From assembly GCA_965247735.1 (NCBI GenBank), contig CBDFHN010000002.1, positions 3,782,001-3,846,000 of the forward strand: a DNA stretch of 64,000 bases. The letters are read 5' to 3'. The translations under genes and the position numbers were made by a program. The notes below the pieces were generated by a model. It ran no database searches. It was not told where the DNA came from and saw only the letters and a list, made by a program, of their open reading frames with translations. Shown piece by piece: positions 17,409 through 25,808 of this stretch (within the stretch, counting starts at the first letter, position 1; each line of letters starts with the position of its first letter). The DNA is from JAOXRU01 sp965247735 (GTDB lineage Bacteria > Bacteroidota > Bacteroidia > Flavobacteriales > Flavobacteriaceae).

Positions 17409-19269
17409 TTATTCTAAAAGGTTTTCCGCTTATTACTTTGGCGTATTCTTCTTCTAGACTTCCATTGAGAATAAAATCTTCCATTCTTTTGTTGGATATT
17501 TCCTTTTTTAGATATTTTTCAACCATTAGGCTGGCTATTCTACCTGCCCATCTGTTTCCCCATCTTCCATTTTCAACAAATACTGCAATAGCAATTTTTG
17601 GATTATCCACTGGTGCAAAAGCAATAAAAATAGAATGATCTGTTAGCGGGGTTCTTTTCCCATCAATTTTGATAGCATTTTGTGCTGTTCCTGTTTTTCC
17701 TGCAATTTTTACACCAGCTATTTGTATACTTGATGCGGTACCATAGTTATAGACATCAAACATTCCTTTAATAATTGGGTCAAAATGTTTTTTGCTAATA
17801 GTGGTGTATTTTGGGGTAGTGAAATTTTGATTTTCTAAAGGTTTGTTTCCGATTTTTTTTACAACATGGGGGGTAAAATAATATCCTTTGTTGGCGATTG
17901 CTGCTGTAATATTTGCTAGCTGAATAGGCGTAGTAAGAATTTCTCCTTGTCCAATTGCATTGGAGATTGTATTTGTAGCAAACCAACCATGATTGGGATA
18001 CATGCGATCGTAGGTTTCTGAGGTCGGAATTTTACCTCTTTTTCCAATGGGTAAATCGTATCCTAAATAATTTCCAAGACCAAAACTTTTAATATGCTTA
18101 CTCCAGACATCAATCCCTTCTTTTGAGGAGCTATATTTTTCAATTGTTTTTTTGTAAATAGTAGCAAAATAGGCATTACAAGATTGTGCGAGTCCACTAT
18201 TAAGGTTGTGTCGTGCTCCACTTGGACAGTGGCATGCCATTCTCCTCTTTTTCTTTCCGTAATAATATCCATTATAGCAGGTAACTTTAAAATCTTCATC
18301 AATTACTCCTTCTTCTAATGCGATTAATGCGTTTAAGGATTTTATTGGAGATCCAGGAGGATATTGGGCAAGAAGACCTCTGTCAAATAGCGGATTTGCA
18401 ATAGAATCATAAGATAATAGTGTGTAGTTCCTAGAGCGTTTTCTCCCTACTAATAAAGAAGGGTCATAAGAAGGCGCTGAAACTAGAGATAATAATTCTC
18501 CAGTTTGTGGTTCAATAGCAACAATGCCTCCTCTTTTATTTTGCATTAATAGTTCACCATAAGCTTGTAAATCTATGTCTAGTGTTAGTTGTAGTTCTTT
18601 TCCTGATTCAGGAAGCGTATCAAACTGTCCATTTTTATAGGAGCCAATATCTCTATTGAGTCTGTCTTTTTGAATGTGTTTTACGCCTTTTCGTCCTCTT
18701 AAAGGTCCTTCGTACTGTTCTTCTACACCTTGTATGCCTCTAAGTTCTCCTTGGTAGTAGGATGGGTTATTTTTTATGTCTCGTTGGTTTACTTCTCTGA
18801 TGTAGCCCAAAACATTGGCTGCATTTTTGGTATGGTAATCTCTTAACGATCTTTTTTGAATATAAAAACCTTCATATTTTCGCATTTTTTCTTGCAATAC
18901 AGCATAGTCAGATTTAGAAAGCTGAGACACAAAAACATAAGGAAGCCATGTGGAATAATTTTTAGCTGTGGCATATTTTTTAATAAATTCTTCTTTTGAA
19001 ATTTTCAAAAGGTTACAAAATTCAAGGGTGTCTAGTGTTTTTACTTCTCTAGGGATAACCATTACATCATAAGATGCTTGGTTGGCAACTAGTAACTTTC
19101 CATTTCGGTCGTAGATGTATCCGCGCTCTGGATAGTCAAATATTTTTTTTACAGCAGTGTCTTCAATACTGTTTTTTGTGGAGATACTAGATAGTTGCAA
19201 ATAGCCAAGCCGTCCTATAAAAATAAGAGAGATAACTACAATGATTAAAGAAAGTAATGCTTTTCTCAT
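17401..19269 (-). CDS. mrdA: Penicillin-binding protein 2 (elongation transpeptidase)
   Basis: 622 residues, the class B PBP that crosslinks peptidoglycan in the elongasome and activates RodA. One N-terminal membrane anchor (LLSLIIVVISLIFIGRLGYL) is followed by the PBP dimerisation domain (YPERGYIYDRNGKLLVAN) and the transpeptidase domain. The three active-site motifs are visible: SPIK with nucleophile Ser307, SCN, and KTGTAQN. It overlaps mreD by 4 bp at its start and rodA by 8 bp at its end, so it is tightly coupled. Confidence 0.97.
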   Translation of the reverse strand: MRKALLSLIIVVISLIFIGRLGYLQLSSISTKNSIEDTAVKKIFDYPERGYIYDRNGKLLVANQASYDVMVIPREVKTLDTLEFCNLLKISKEEFIKKYATAKNYSTWLPYVFVSQLSKSDYAVLQEKMRKYEGFYIQKRSLRDYHTKNAANVLGYIREVNQRDIKNNPSYYQGELRGIQGVEEQYEGPLRGRKGVKHIQKDRLNRDIGSYKNGQFDTLPESGKELQLTLDIDLQAYGELLMQNKRGGIVAIEPQTGELLSLVSAPSYDPSLLVGRKRSRNYTLLSYDSIANPLFDRGLLAQYPPGSPIKSLNALIALEEGVIDEDFKVTCYNGYYYGKKKRRMACHCPSGARHNLNSGLAQSCNAYFATIYKKTIEKYSSSKEGIDVWSKHIKSFGLGNYLGYDLPIGKRGKIPTSETYDRMYPNHGWFATNTISNAIGQGEILTTPIQLANITAAIANKGYYFTPHVVKKIGNKPLENQNFTTPKYTTISKKHFDPIIKGMFDVYNYGTASSIQIAGVKIAGKTGTAQNAIKIDGKRTPLTDHSIFIAFAPVDNPKIAIAVFVENGRWGNRWAGRIASLMVEKYLKKEISNKRMEDFILNGSLEEEYAKVISGKPFRINE

Positions 19270-19772
19270 TTTTTTCTTACACTAAAAAGTATTCCAAATA
19301 ATAGGCATAATATTAAGGTAAAAGTACTGGTGAATAGTATTTTCTTTAAAATTAACCCAATTTGACTGAAACTAAAAATTTCTAATGAGAATAATGTCAG
19401 GTGATGGATAAGAATTAGTAGAAAAAGATAAGCAGCATTTTGAGCGATGGAGCTATTGTTGATTTTAAAACTTTGAAATTCGTAATTGACACCAAAAGAA
19501 AATCGTAAAATTGCAGGCCTAAAATAAGCCGCTGTTAATGCAGCCGCTGCATTAATGGCAAGGCTATCTGAAAAAACATCAATTAAGAATCCTAAAAAGA
19601 ATGCAATGGACAAAAATTGTGTTTTATTACCGTGAATCGGATACCAAGCAATAAAAAGAATGTAAATGTAGGGGTTAAGATATCCTAGAAAATTAATATG
19701 ATTAAAAACCAGCACTTGTGCTAGAATTAATGTTATAAACCGGATGATATTTAGGATTAGACTAGTATTCAT
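19266..19772 (-). CDS. mreD: Rod-shape-determining protein MreD
   Basis: 168 residues, almost wholly hydrophobic with about five or six membrane segments. Assigned by size, topology (HINFLGYLNPYIYILFI) and place between mreC and mrdA. MreD is a poorly conserved inner-membrane part of the elongasome. Overlaps mreC by 11 bp and mrdA by 4 bp. Confidence 0.9.
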   Translation of the reverse strand: MNTSLILNIIRFITLILAQVLVFNHINFLGYLNPYIYILFIAWYPIHGNKTQFLSIAFFLGFLIDVFSDSLAINAAAALTAAYFRPAILRFSFGVNYEFQSFKINNSSIAQNAAYLFLLILIHHLTLFSLEIFSFSQIGLILKKILFTSTFTLILCLLFGILFSVRKK

Positions 19773-20586
19773 CTTCCGCTTTTTCTTCTAGTGTTAGAAT
19801 CTCTGCTTTATTTTTGTTCTTGATTATATATACATAACCAATATTTGTCATATCATTAAAAAGCTTAACATCAATATTAAAGGCGTTATTACTTTTATTA
19901 AGTTTATAATCGGCTATAGTTCCGATAGGAACTCCTTCAGGAAAAATAGTAGATTTCCCCCCAGTAATAATGGTATCCCCTTTTTTTACAGGAACAAAAC
20001 GTTCTATATCTATAAGTTGAATGATGTTTGGGGCTTTAGTATCCCAGTTTAAGGTTCCAAAATAATTGGTGTTTTTTATTTTGGCGTTAATGTTAGATTT
20101 TGTGTTTAGAATGCTTTGCACGGTAGCATGTCCATTAGATACATAATCGATAATTCCTAAGATTCCCTTAGCGGTTATTACGCCCATATCTTGAGAAATG
20201 CTATCTTTTTTTCCAGCATCTATAGTGATAAAATTATTTGATTTTGAGTACGTATTATTAGTTGCTTTGGCAGCAAAGACATCGTAATTATAGAAATATG
20301 TTGTGCTATCTATCTTTGTAGTATCAATTTGTTTTGTATTGAACAAAAGATGTCTAAGTCTTCTGTTTTCTTCAAGGAGTTTATTGTTTTCTTTTCTAAG
20401 CCTAAAGTACGAAGAAATATCGTTGGTGCTGGCATATAAATTTCCGCTAACAGCGTTAGCGGAATTCATAAATTTTGTTCTGTGAAAAGAATGCGATTGA
20501 ACGGTAAAAATTAAAGCAATTAAAAACAGTAATAAATAAAGAAGATGATTTTTATTCTTTATTAAAAAGTTAATAATTTGCTGCAT
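19762..20586 (-). CDS. mreC: Rod-shape-determining protein MreC
   Basis: 274 residues: one N-terminal membrane helix (LLYLLLFLIALIFTVQS), a coiled-coil (SYFRLRKENNKLLEENRRLR) and a periplasmic beta-barrel domain (VITAKGILGIIDYVSNGHAT, KKGDTIITGG, FPEGVPIGTI). MreC links MreB to the PBP2-RodA synthase. It follows mreB by 9 bp. Confidence 0.96.
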   Translation of the reverse strand: MQQIINFLIKNKNHLLYLLLFLIALIFTVQSHSFHRTKFMNSANAVSGNLYASTNDISSYFRLRKENNKLLEENRRLRHLLFNTKQIDTTKIDSTTYFYNYDVFAAKATNNTYSKSNNFITIDAGKKDSISQDMGVITAKGILGIIDYVSNGHATVQSILNTKSNINAKIKNTNYFGTLNWDTKAPNIIQLIDIERFVPVKKGDTIITGGKSTIFPEGVPIGTIADYKLNKSNNAFNIDVKLFNDMTNIGYVYIIKNKNKAEILTLEEKAEDEY

Positions 20587-20595
20587 TCACTAGTT

Positions 20596-21624
20596 TTATT
20601 TGATGAGAATACTTCTGTATCGCTCTAAATTTTTTAATGAGATTCCAGTACCTCTAACTACAGCTCTTAATGGGTCTTCAGCTATGTATACTGGTAAATC
20701 TGTTTTTTGAGACAATCTCTTGTCTAGGCCTCTAAGCATTGATCCTCCACCGGCTAAATAGATTCCTGTATTGTAGATATCTGCTGCCAATTCTGGAGGT
20801 GTTTGTGATAATGTTTCCATTAGAGCGTCTTCAACACGCAAAATAGATTTATCCAATGCCTTTGCTATCTCTCTATACGAGATTTGTACCTGCTTTGGTT
20901 TACCAGTAAGCAAATCTCTTCCTTGAACAGACATATCGTCTGGAGGTGTTTCTAGATCGTCGGTAGCAGATCCTATTTGGATTTTAATGTTTTCAGCAGA
21001 ACTTTCCCCAACATATAAGTTGTGCTGAGTACGCATGTAGTAGATGATATCGTTGGTGAAAACATCTCCTGCAATTTTTACAGATTTGTCACATACAATA
21101 CCACCAAGAGCAATAACAGCAATTTCTGTAGTACCACCACCTATATCAACAATCATATTTCCTTTGGGTTGCATAATATCTAGTCCAATACCAATAGCTG
21201 CTGCCATTGGTTCATGAATAAGGTATACTTCTTTACCATTAACACGTTCTGCTGATTCTTTTACAGCTCGCATTTCTACTTCGGTAATTCCAGAAGGAAT
21301 ACAAATTACCATTCGCAATGCTGGAGGGAACCATTTTTTCTTTAATGCTGGAATGTTTTTAATGAACATATTGATCATTTTTTCCGAAGCATCAAAATCT
21401 GCAATAACCCCATCTTTCAAGGGGCGAATGGTCTTTATGTTTTCATGGGTTTTTCCTTGCATCATATTTGCCTCTTTACCAACGGCAATAATTTTTCCAG
21501 TAATCCTATCTCTTGCAACAATAGATGGACTATCTACCACAACTTTATCGTTATGAATTATTAAAGTATTCGCTGTTCCAAGGTCAATAGCGATTTCTTC
21601 GGTTAAGAAGTCAAAAAATCCCAT
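20596..21624 (-). CDS. mreB: Actin-like rod-shape protein MreB
   Basis: 342 residues, the cytoplasmic actin homologue that orients side-wall synthesis. Visible actin-fold motifs are phosphate 1 (EIAIDLGTANTLI), connect/phosphate 2 (GNMIVDIGGGTTEIAVIALG) and adenosine loop (GIYLAGGGSMLRGLDKRL). Start MGFFDFLTEEIAIDLG is typical for Bacteroidota. The 55-bp gap after purH has a weak TACTTTTA element on the minus strand, so a second promoter for mre genes is possible. Confidence 0.97.
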   Translation of the reverse strand: MGFFDFLTEEIAIDLGTANTLIIHNDKVVVDSPSIVARDRITGKIIAVGKEANMMQGKTHENIKTIRPLKDGVIADFDASEKMINMFIKNIPALKKKWFPPALRMVICIPSGITEVEMRAVKESAERVNGKEVYLIHEPMAAAIGIGLDIMQPKGNMIVDIGGGTTEIAVIALGGIVCDKSVKIAGDVFTNDIIYYMRTQHNLYVGESSAENIKIQIGSATDDLETPPDDMSVQGRDLLTGKPKQVQISYREIAKALDKSILRVEDALMETLSQTPPELAADIYNTGIYLAGGGSMLRGLDKRLSQKTDLPVYIAEDPLRAVVRGTGISLKNLERYRSILIK

Positions 21625-21679
21625 ATGTAAATTAAATTTAATGGATTAAAAGTATCGATTTTCGATGAATGTCACAAGG

Positions 21680-23212
21680 TTAATGTTTAAAATGACGTGT
21701 TCCGGTCATTACCATCGCAATTTTATGTTCATTACAGTAGTCAATACTGAGTTGGTCTTTTATAGATCCTCCAGGTTGAATAACGGTTCTAATACCTGCA
21801 TTATCAGCAATTTCTACACAATCTGGAAATGGAAAAAAAGCATCACTTGCCATTGCTGCGCCTTCTAAATTAAAATTAAAAGATTTTGCTTTTTCTATCG
21901 CTTGTCTTAAAGAGTCCACTCTACTAGTTTGTCCAGTTCCACTTGCACAAAGTTGTCTGTTTTTGGCTAAAACAATAGTATTAGACTTGGTATGCTTACA
22001 TATTTTTGATGCAAATATTAAATCTTCAATTTGTTCAGTCGTAGGAGCTGTTTCTGTTGCGTTTTTTAGAATTTCAGCGCTATCACTAATTAAATCTTTA
22101 CCTTGCACTAAAGTTCCGTTTAAGCAGGTTCTTACTTGCGTTTTTGGAAGTGTAGCTTCTTTTTGAATAAGTATGATTCTATTTTTCTTTCCTTTTAGTA
22201 TAGCTAAAGCATCGGCACCATAAGAAGGTGCAATTACAACTTCGCAAAATAAAGTATGAATTTTTTCCGCTGTAGCAAGATTAATTTCAGTATTAGCGAT
22301 TAATACACCTCCAAAAGCGGATACTGGATCTCCAGCCAATGCATCTACATACGCTTCTTCTATTGTTGCACGTGTAGCTAGTCCGCAAGCATTATTGTGT
22401 TTTAAGATGGCAAAAGTAGGGGCATCGTTTGTAAATTCGTTCATAAGATTTACAGCTGCATCTACATCCAAAAGGTTATTGTAACTTAATTCTTTTCCAT
22501 GTAGTTTATCAAAAATGGCATCCATGTCACCAAAGAAATATCCTTTTTGATGTGGGTTTTCTCCGTATCTTAATTCTTGTCCTTTGTTTTCGCTTATTTT
22601 AAGCGTTATCTCATTGCTTTCTGAGTTGAAATAATTGAAAATAGCAGTATCATAATGGGAAGAAACATTGAAAGCTTTTCCAGCAAAGTTTTTACGTTCT
22701 GCTAGAGTAGTATTTCCATTTCCTGCAGTTATGATGTTCAAAAACTCGTTATAATCTTCCATTGAAGATACACATATTACATCCTTAAAGTTTTTAGCAG
22801 CAGCTCTAATTAATGAAATACCACCAATATCAATTTTTTCAATAATATCTTGTTCTGGAGCACCGCTAGCAACAGTTTTTTCAAAAGGATATAGATCTAC
22901 AATTACAATATCTAACTGAGGGATGTTGTATTCTTCTAATTGGGCAACGTCACTATTGTTATCTTGTCTGTTAAGTATTCCACCAAATACTTTTGGATGT
23001 AATGTTTTTACACGACCACCAAGTATAGAAGGGTAGTCAGTGACGTCTTCTACTGGAATAACTTGGATTCCTAAATCTGTAATGAATTTTTCAGTTCCTC
23101 CTGTAGAGTAGATTGTTACGCCTAACTCGTTAAGTTTCTTTACTATTGGTTCTAAACCGTCTTTGTGAAAAACAGAAATTAAAGCAGATGTTGCTTTTTT
23201 GGTAGTGCTCAT
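21680..23212 (-). CDS. purH: Bifunctional AICAR transformylase / IMP cyclohydrolase
   Basis: 510 residues, catalysing the last two steps of IMP synthesis. An N-terminal MGS-like IMP cyclohydrolase domain (ALISVFHKDGLEPI, YSTGGTEKFI, LGGRVKTLHPKVFGGIL) is followed by the AICAR transformylase domain (LRYGENPHQKGYFFGD, LKHNNACGLAT, SDAFFPFPDCVEIADNAGI). First gene of the cell-shape array. The upstream region has a -7 element and a 13-bp direct repeat. Confidence 0.97.
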   Translation of the reverse strand: MSTTKKATSALISVFHKDGLEPIVKKLNELGVTIYSTGGTEKFITDLGIQVIPVEDVTDYPSILGGRVKTLHPKVFGGILNRQDNNSDVAQLEEYNIPQLDIVIVDLYPFEKTVASGAPEQDIIEKIDIGGISLIRAAAKNFKDVICVSSMEDYNEFLNIITAGNGNTTLAERKNFAGKAFNVSSHYDTAIFNYFNSESNEITLKISENKGQELRYGENPHQKGYFFGDMDAIFDKLHGKELSYNNLLDVDAAVNLMNEFTNDAPTFAILKHNNACGLATRATIEEAYVDALAGDPVSAFGGVLIANTEINLATAEKIHTLFCEVVIAPSYGADALAILKGKKNRIILIQKEATLPKTQVRTCLNGTLVQGKDLISDSAEILKNATETAPTTEQIEDLIFASKICKHTKSNTIVLAKNRQLCASGTGQTSRVDSLRQAIEKAKSFNFNLEGAAMASDAFFPFPDCVEIADNAGIRTVIQPGGSIKDQLSIDYCNEHKIAMVMTGTRHFKH

Positions 23213-23238
23213 TATATTGTGATCTTAAGATTTGTTTG

Positions 23239-23246
23239 CAAAAGTA
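23239..23246 (-). promoter_or_regulatory. -7 promoter element upstream of purH, within a 13-bp direct repeat pair
   Basis: TACTTTTG on the minus strand matches TAnnTTTG, 27 bp upstream of the ATG. CTTAAGATTTGTT (plus strand) occurs twice, at 23224-23236 and 23266-23278, 42 bp apart (about four helical turns), bracketing the element. Confidence 0.55.
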
Positions 23247-23295
23247 ATTTTTTTGTACAAGAAACCTTAAGATTTGTTAACAATTAGCAATAAAA

Positions 23296-23748
23296 TTATA
23301 AGATTTCTGCTACTTTTTTATTGATGTATTCTAAAAGCTGTTCATCTATTTCCGAAAAAGGATCTGGAATATGGGAATCAATGTCTATTTGACCAATGTT
23401 TTTACCATTTACAAATAGCGGAACTACTAATTCTGCTTTTACATCAATACTACATGCAATATAGTTGTCTTGTGCAGCAACATCTGGAACTACAAAGTTT
23501 TCGTTTGAAACGGCAACTTGTCCACAGATGCCTTTTCCGAATGGGATAATGGTATGGTCTGTTGGTGCACCAGCATATGGGCCTAATTTAAGTTCATTTT
23601 TATCGCCGTTTTTAAAATAAAACCCTACCCAATTATAGTGTGAGATTTTTGATTTTAGTAGCTCACAAATTTCTTGAAGTTTGCTAGTAGTATTAATATT
23701 GTATTTGGCAATAATAATATCAATTTCTGGGATAAGTGTTGTTGGCAT
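23296..23748 (-). CDS. GAF-domain protein, free-methionine-(R)-sulfoxide reductase family
   Basis: 150 residues, a single GAF domain of the fRMsr type (YNWVGFYF, LKLGPYAG, GKGICGQVA, NYIACS, GQIDIDS). The family reduces free methionine-R-sulfoxide using cysteines; the E. coli enzyme uses Cys84, Cys94 and Cys118. Here Cys75 (GICG) and Cys99 (IACS) keep the 24-residue spacing of the last two, but the site ten residues before Cys75 is His65, so the first cysteine is missing. It may use a simpler thiol cycle. Monocistronic or loosely behind the lipid kinase. Confidence 0.85.
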   Translation of the reverse strand: MPTTLIPEIDIIIAKYNINTTSKLQEICELLKSKISHYNWVGFYFKNGDKNELKLGPYAGAPTDHTIIPFGKGICGQVAVSNENFVVPDVAAQDNYIACSIDVKAELVVPLFVNGKNIGQIDIDSHIPDPFSEIDEQLLEYINKKVAEIL

Positions 23749-23923
23749 TTTTTGTATTATGTAGGTTATTATTTTTTAATTCTTAAGAGTTTGTTTTGAT
23801 ACAATTAACTTGATTATTACTTTTTTTATGTTTTTGGAATAAGTGTAAAGCTTATGTTTTGAGATGGTTGTGTCGTCTAGGGGTGTTTTTTGAATAAAAA
23901 AAAGCTTTTTGTTTTGAGCTGCT

Positions 23924-24796
23924 TTAATAGGTTTTAATGACGTTTATTTGTGTTTTGGCAATAGCTATCTCTAGAGGGGTGTTCATTGGTCTTGGTTCTC
24001 CATCAATATGATAAGATTGTGAGTTTGATTTGATTCTTATGCTATTTGCTTTTAGGTATTTTATATACTTAGATTCTTTTAGGGTGCCTTTGAATAATTT
24101 ATAGGTGTAAATTGGCATAAGATATAGAGGAATTGGCTTAATGAGAACAATGTCAAAATATTGGTCGTTGTATTTAGCCATTGGGGCAATATAACTATTG
24201 TTACCATACTGTCTAGTATTGGCAATATTTATCATTTGGTACTTTCCAGAAATTGTCTTGTCTTCTAATTCTATTTCAGCACGTATAGGCTTGTAGTTAA
24301 ACATTGTTTTTAAGGTGTGGTAGATGTACATTTTAAGACCTCTAGTGCTACTTTTTTCAAACTCAGAAGCTATCTTGCTGTCAAAGCCTAAACCAATAAT
24401 ATTGATAGAGTATTCTTTGTTGATTTTTATAACATCAACTTTTTCTATATCATTGGCAGTAATTTGACTAATAAGTTTGCTTATGTTTTTTTTAAATCCA
24501 AGTTCTCTTGCAAAGCCATTTCCTGATCCATTTGGAAGTATGGCTAGTATAAGATCGTTTTGATTGTATAAGTATTTTATAGTATTATTTATTGTTCCAT
24601 CACCTCCGCAAATAACAATCACTTTATAGTTTGTGGCCTTTGTTTTAAAAAAAACATCAAACTCTAAGAGATCTTTTGTGACAATGTAGTTAATATCATT
24701 GCTTACTGCTTTGATCGCATTAACAATTTTGCTTGCATTTTTATTGCCCGAATTTGGGTTTATGATAAATATGATGTCAGACAGACGAATTTCCAA
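23924..24796 (-). CDS. Diacylglycerol kinase-like lipid kinase (YegS/BmrU type)
   Basis: 290 residues with the DAGK catalytic fold: INPNSGNKNASK, the nucleotide-binding ICGGDGTINNTIKYL, and ILPNGSGNGFARELG. The C-terminal beta-sandwich includes YHIDGEP. The family phosphorylates lipids such as diacylglycerol at the membrane. The start at 24796 is TTG; no ATG lies close upstream of the conserved IIFIINPNSG, so a non-ATG start is likely. The substrate cannot be told from sequence. Confidence 0.9.
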   Translation of the reverse strand: MEIRLSDIIFIINPNSGNKNASKIVNAIKAVSNDINYIVTKDLLEFDVFFKTKATNYKVIVICGGDGTINNTIKYLYNQNDLILAILPNGSGNGFARELGFKKNISKLISQITANDIEKVDVIKINKEYSINIIGLGFDSKIASEFEKSSTRGLKMYIYHTLKTMFNYKPIRAEIELEDKTISGKYQMINIANTRQYGNNSYIAPMAKYNDQYFDIVLIKPIPLYLMPIYTYKLFKGTLKESKYIKYLKANSIRIKSNSQSYHIDGEPRPMNTPLEIAIAKTQINVIKTY

Positions 24797-25228
24797 ATGC
24801 TTAATTATTTATGGTAATTATACAGATAAATGCTATAAAAGTTCAAAAACAATAATAAACTGCAAGAAAAGCTTTTTTATATTAAATAAAAGCATGTCTG
24901 TGTTCAATTTTTTTAAGAGAATATGAATTTATGTTTTTTTTAAGATTATCTTTTTTGGTTACTGATTTTTATCATGAATTACGATATTAATCTATGGTAA
25001 ATTTGAGTGCTGCTATTATCGATATAGCACAATGATGATTTATGATATTTTTGTGATGAGAAAATGCAAGTGCAAAAACAAGAACTAAATATTGTGTAAG
25101 GTATATTAAGTATTGTTTTTGTTTCTTGCATTTTTAAGATTTTTTTTGTTTATTGTCGAGTATTTTAATTGTCCCGCTTTAGATTCTTACTATATGTAAC
25201 CGCCTTCTTAGTAAATGTGTACATTACT
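24797..25228. other. AT-rich intergenic region between divergent genes
   Basis: It must hold the promoters of the lipid kinase (-) and the small + strand gene. No clear TAnnTTTG element, hairpin with T-run, or RNA gene was recognised. A TTG-start extension of the + gene to 25169 is possible but less likely. Confidence 0.5.
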
Positions 25229-25624
25229 ATGATACAAATAGGTATTTGGATTGACGCTGAAAAAGCTTTTCTAATTTTTTTAGATAACAAAGAGATGTCT
25301 TTAGAAACTGTTTTATGTATAAAACAATATGCTAAAGAGAAAGCTTTAGTGGCTGTTGATCAATTATTTGAGGAAAGTATTTTCTATGCTAAAGTTATAA
25401 AAAGTGTTGGAAAGGTAGATACAATAGTGCTTTTTGGTGAAGGAGATACCCCTTTTAAGTTTGAGAAAGCTGTAAAAGAATTGGATAGTGTTATGCATCT
25501 AAAAATAAAATCGGTGTTGAATATTGCAGAAATGTCAAAGGAACAGTTTGGGGTTTTGGTAAAGGATTTTTATACTTTATCGTCTAAGGCTAGATTGATA
25601 GCTGAAAATAGTGTAGGTTTTTAA
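25229..25624 (+). CDS. Small protein, possibly eRF1-like (bacterial archaeo-eRF1 superfamily)
   Basis: 131 residues from the ATG at 25229 (MIQIGIWIDAEKAFLIFLD); a TTG start at 25169 would add a poorly justified 20-residue extension. The opening strand IGIWIDAEKA, then IVLFGEGDTPFKFEKAVKEL and MSKEQFGVLVKDFY, resemble the opening strand and eRF1 domain-3-like end (GPGxxK...MT-x-x-x-x-x-x-V-x-x-Y/F) of short bacterial proteins related to peptide-release-factor eRF1. The match is from memory of the pattern and is tentative. No signal peptide and no operon partner; the only neighbour is the divergent lipid kinase. Confidence 0.5.
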   Translation: MIQIGIWIDAEKAFLIFLDNKEMSLETVLCIKQYAKEKALVAVDQLFEESIFYAKVIKSVGKVDTIVLFGEGDTPFKFEKAVKELDSVMHLKIKSVLNIAEMSKEQFGVLVKDFYTLSSKARLIAENSVGF

Positions 25625-25736
25625 TTCTTCATTGAAGGGACTAATCAATCAGAGTGCTATCTATAAATCAGAATAATTTTCAGAAATATACCTCATAATC
25701 TAGTGTTGAGGTTGTTGATTCGTAAAAATATAGAAA

Positions 25737-25776
25737 TAAAAAAATCCGTTCTTAAAAAGAAAGAACGGATTTTTTA
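25737..25776 (-). terminator. Intrinsic terminator of groES-groEL
   Basis: Perfect 11-bp arms AATCCGTTCTT and AAGAACGGATT with a 7-base loop and T-run on the minus strand, about 30 bp past the groL stop. Confidence 0.85.
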
Positions 25777-25808
25777 TGTTTTTAAAAGATAGCTATTAGA
25801 TATGGTTT

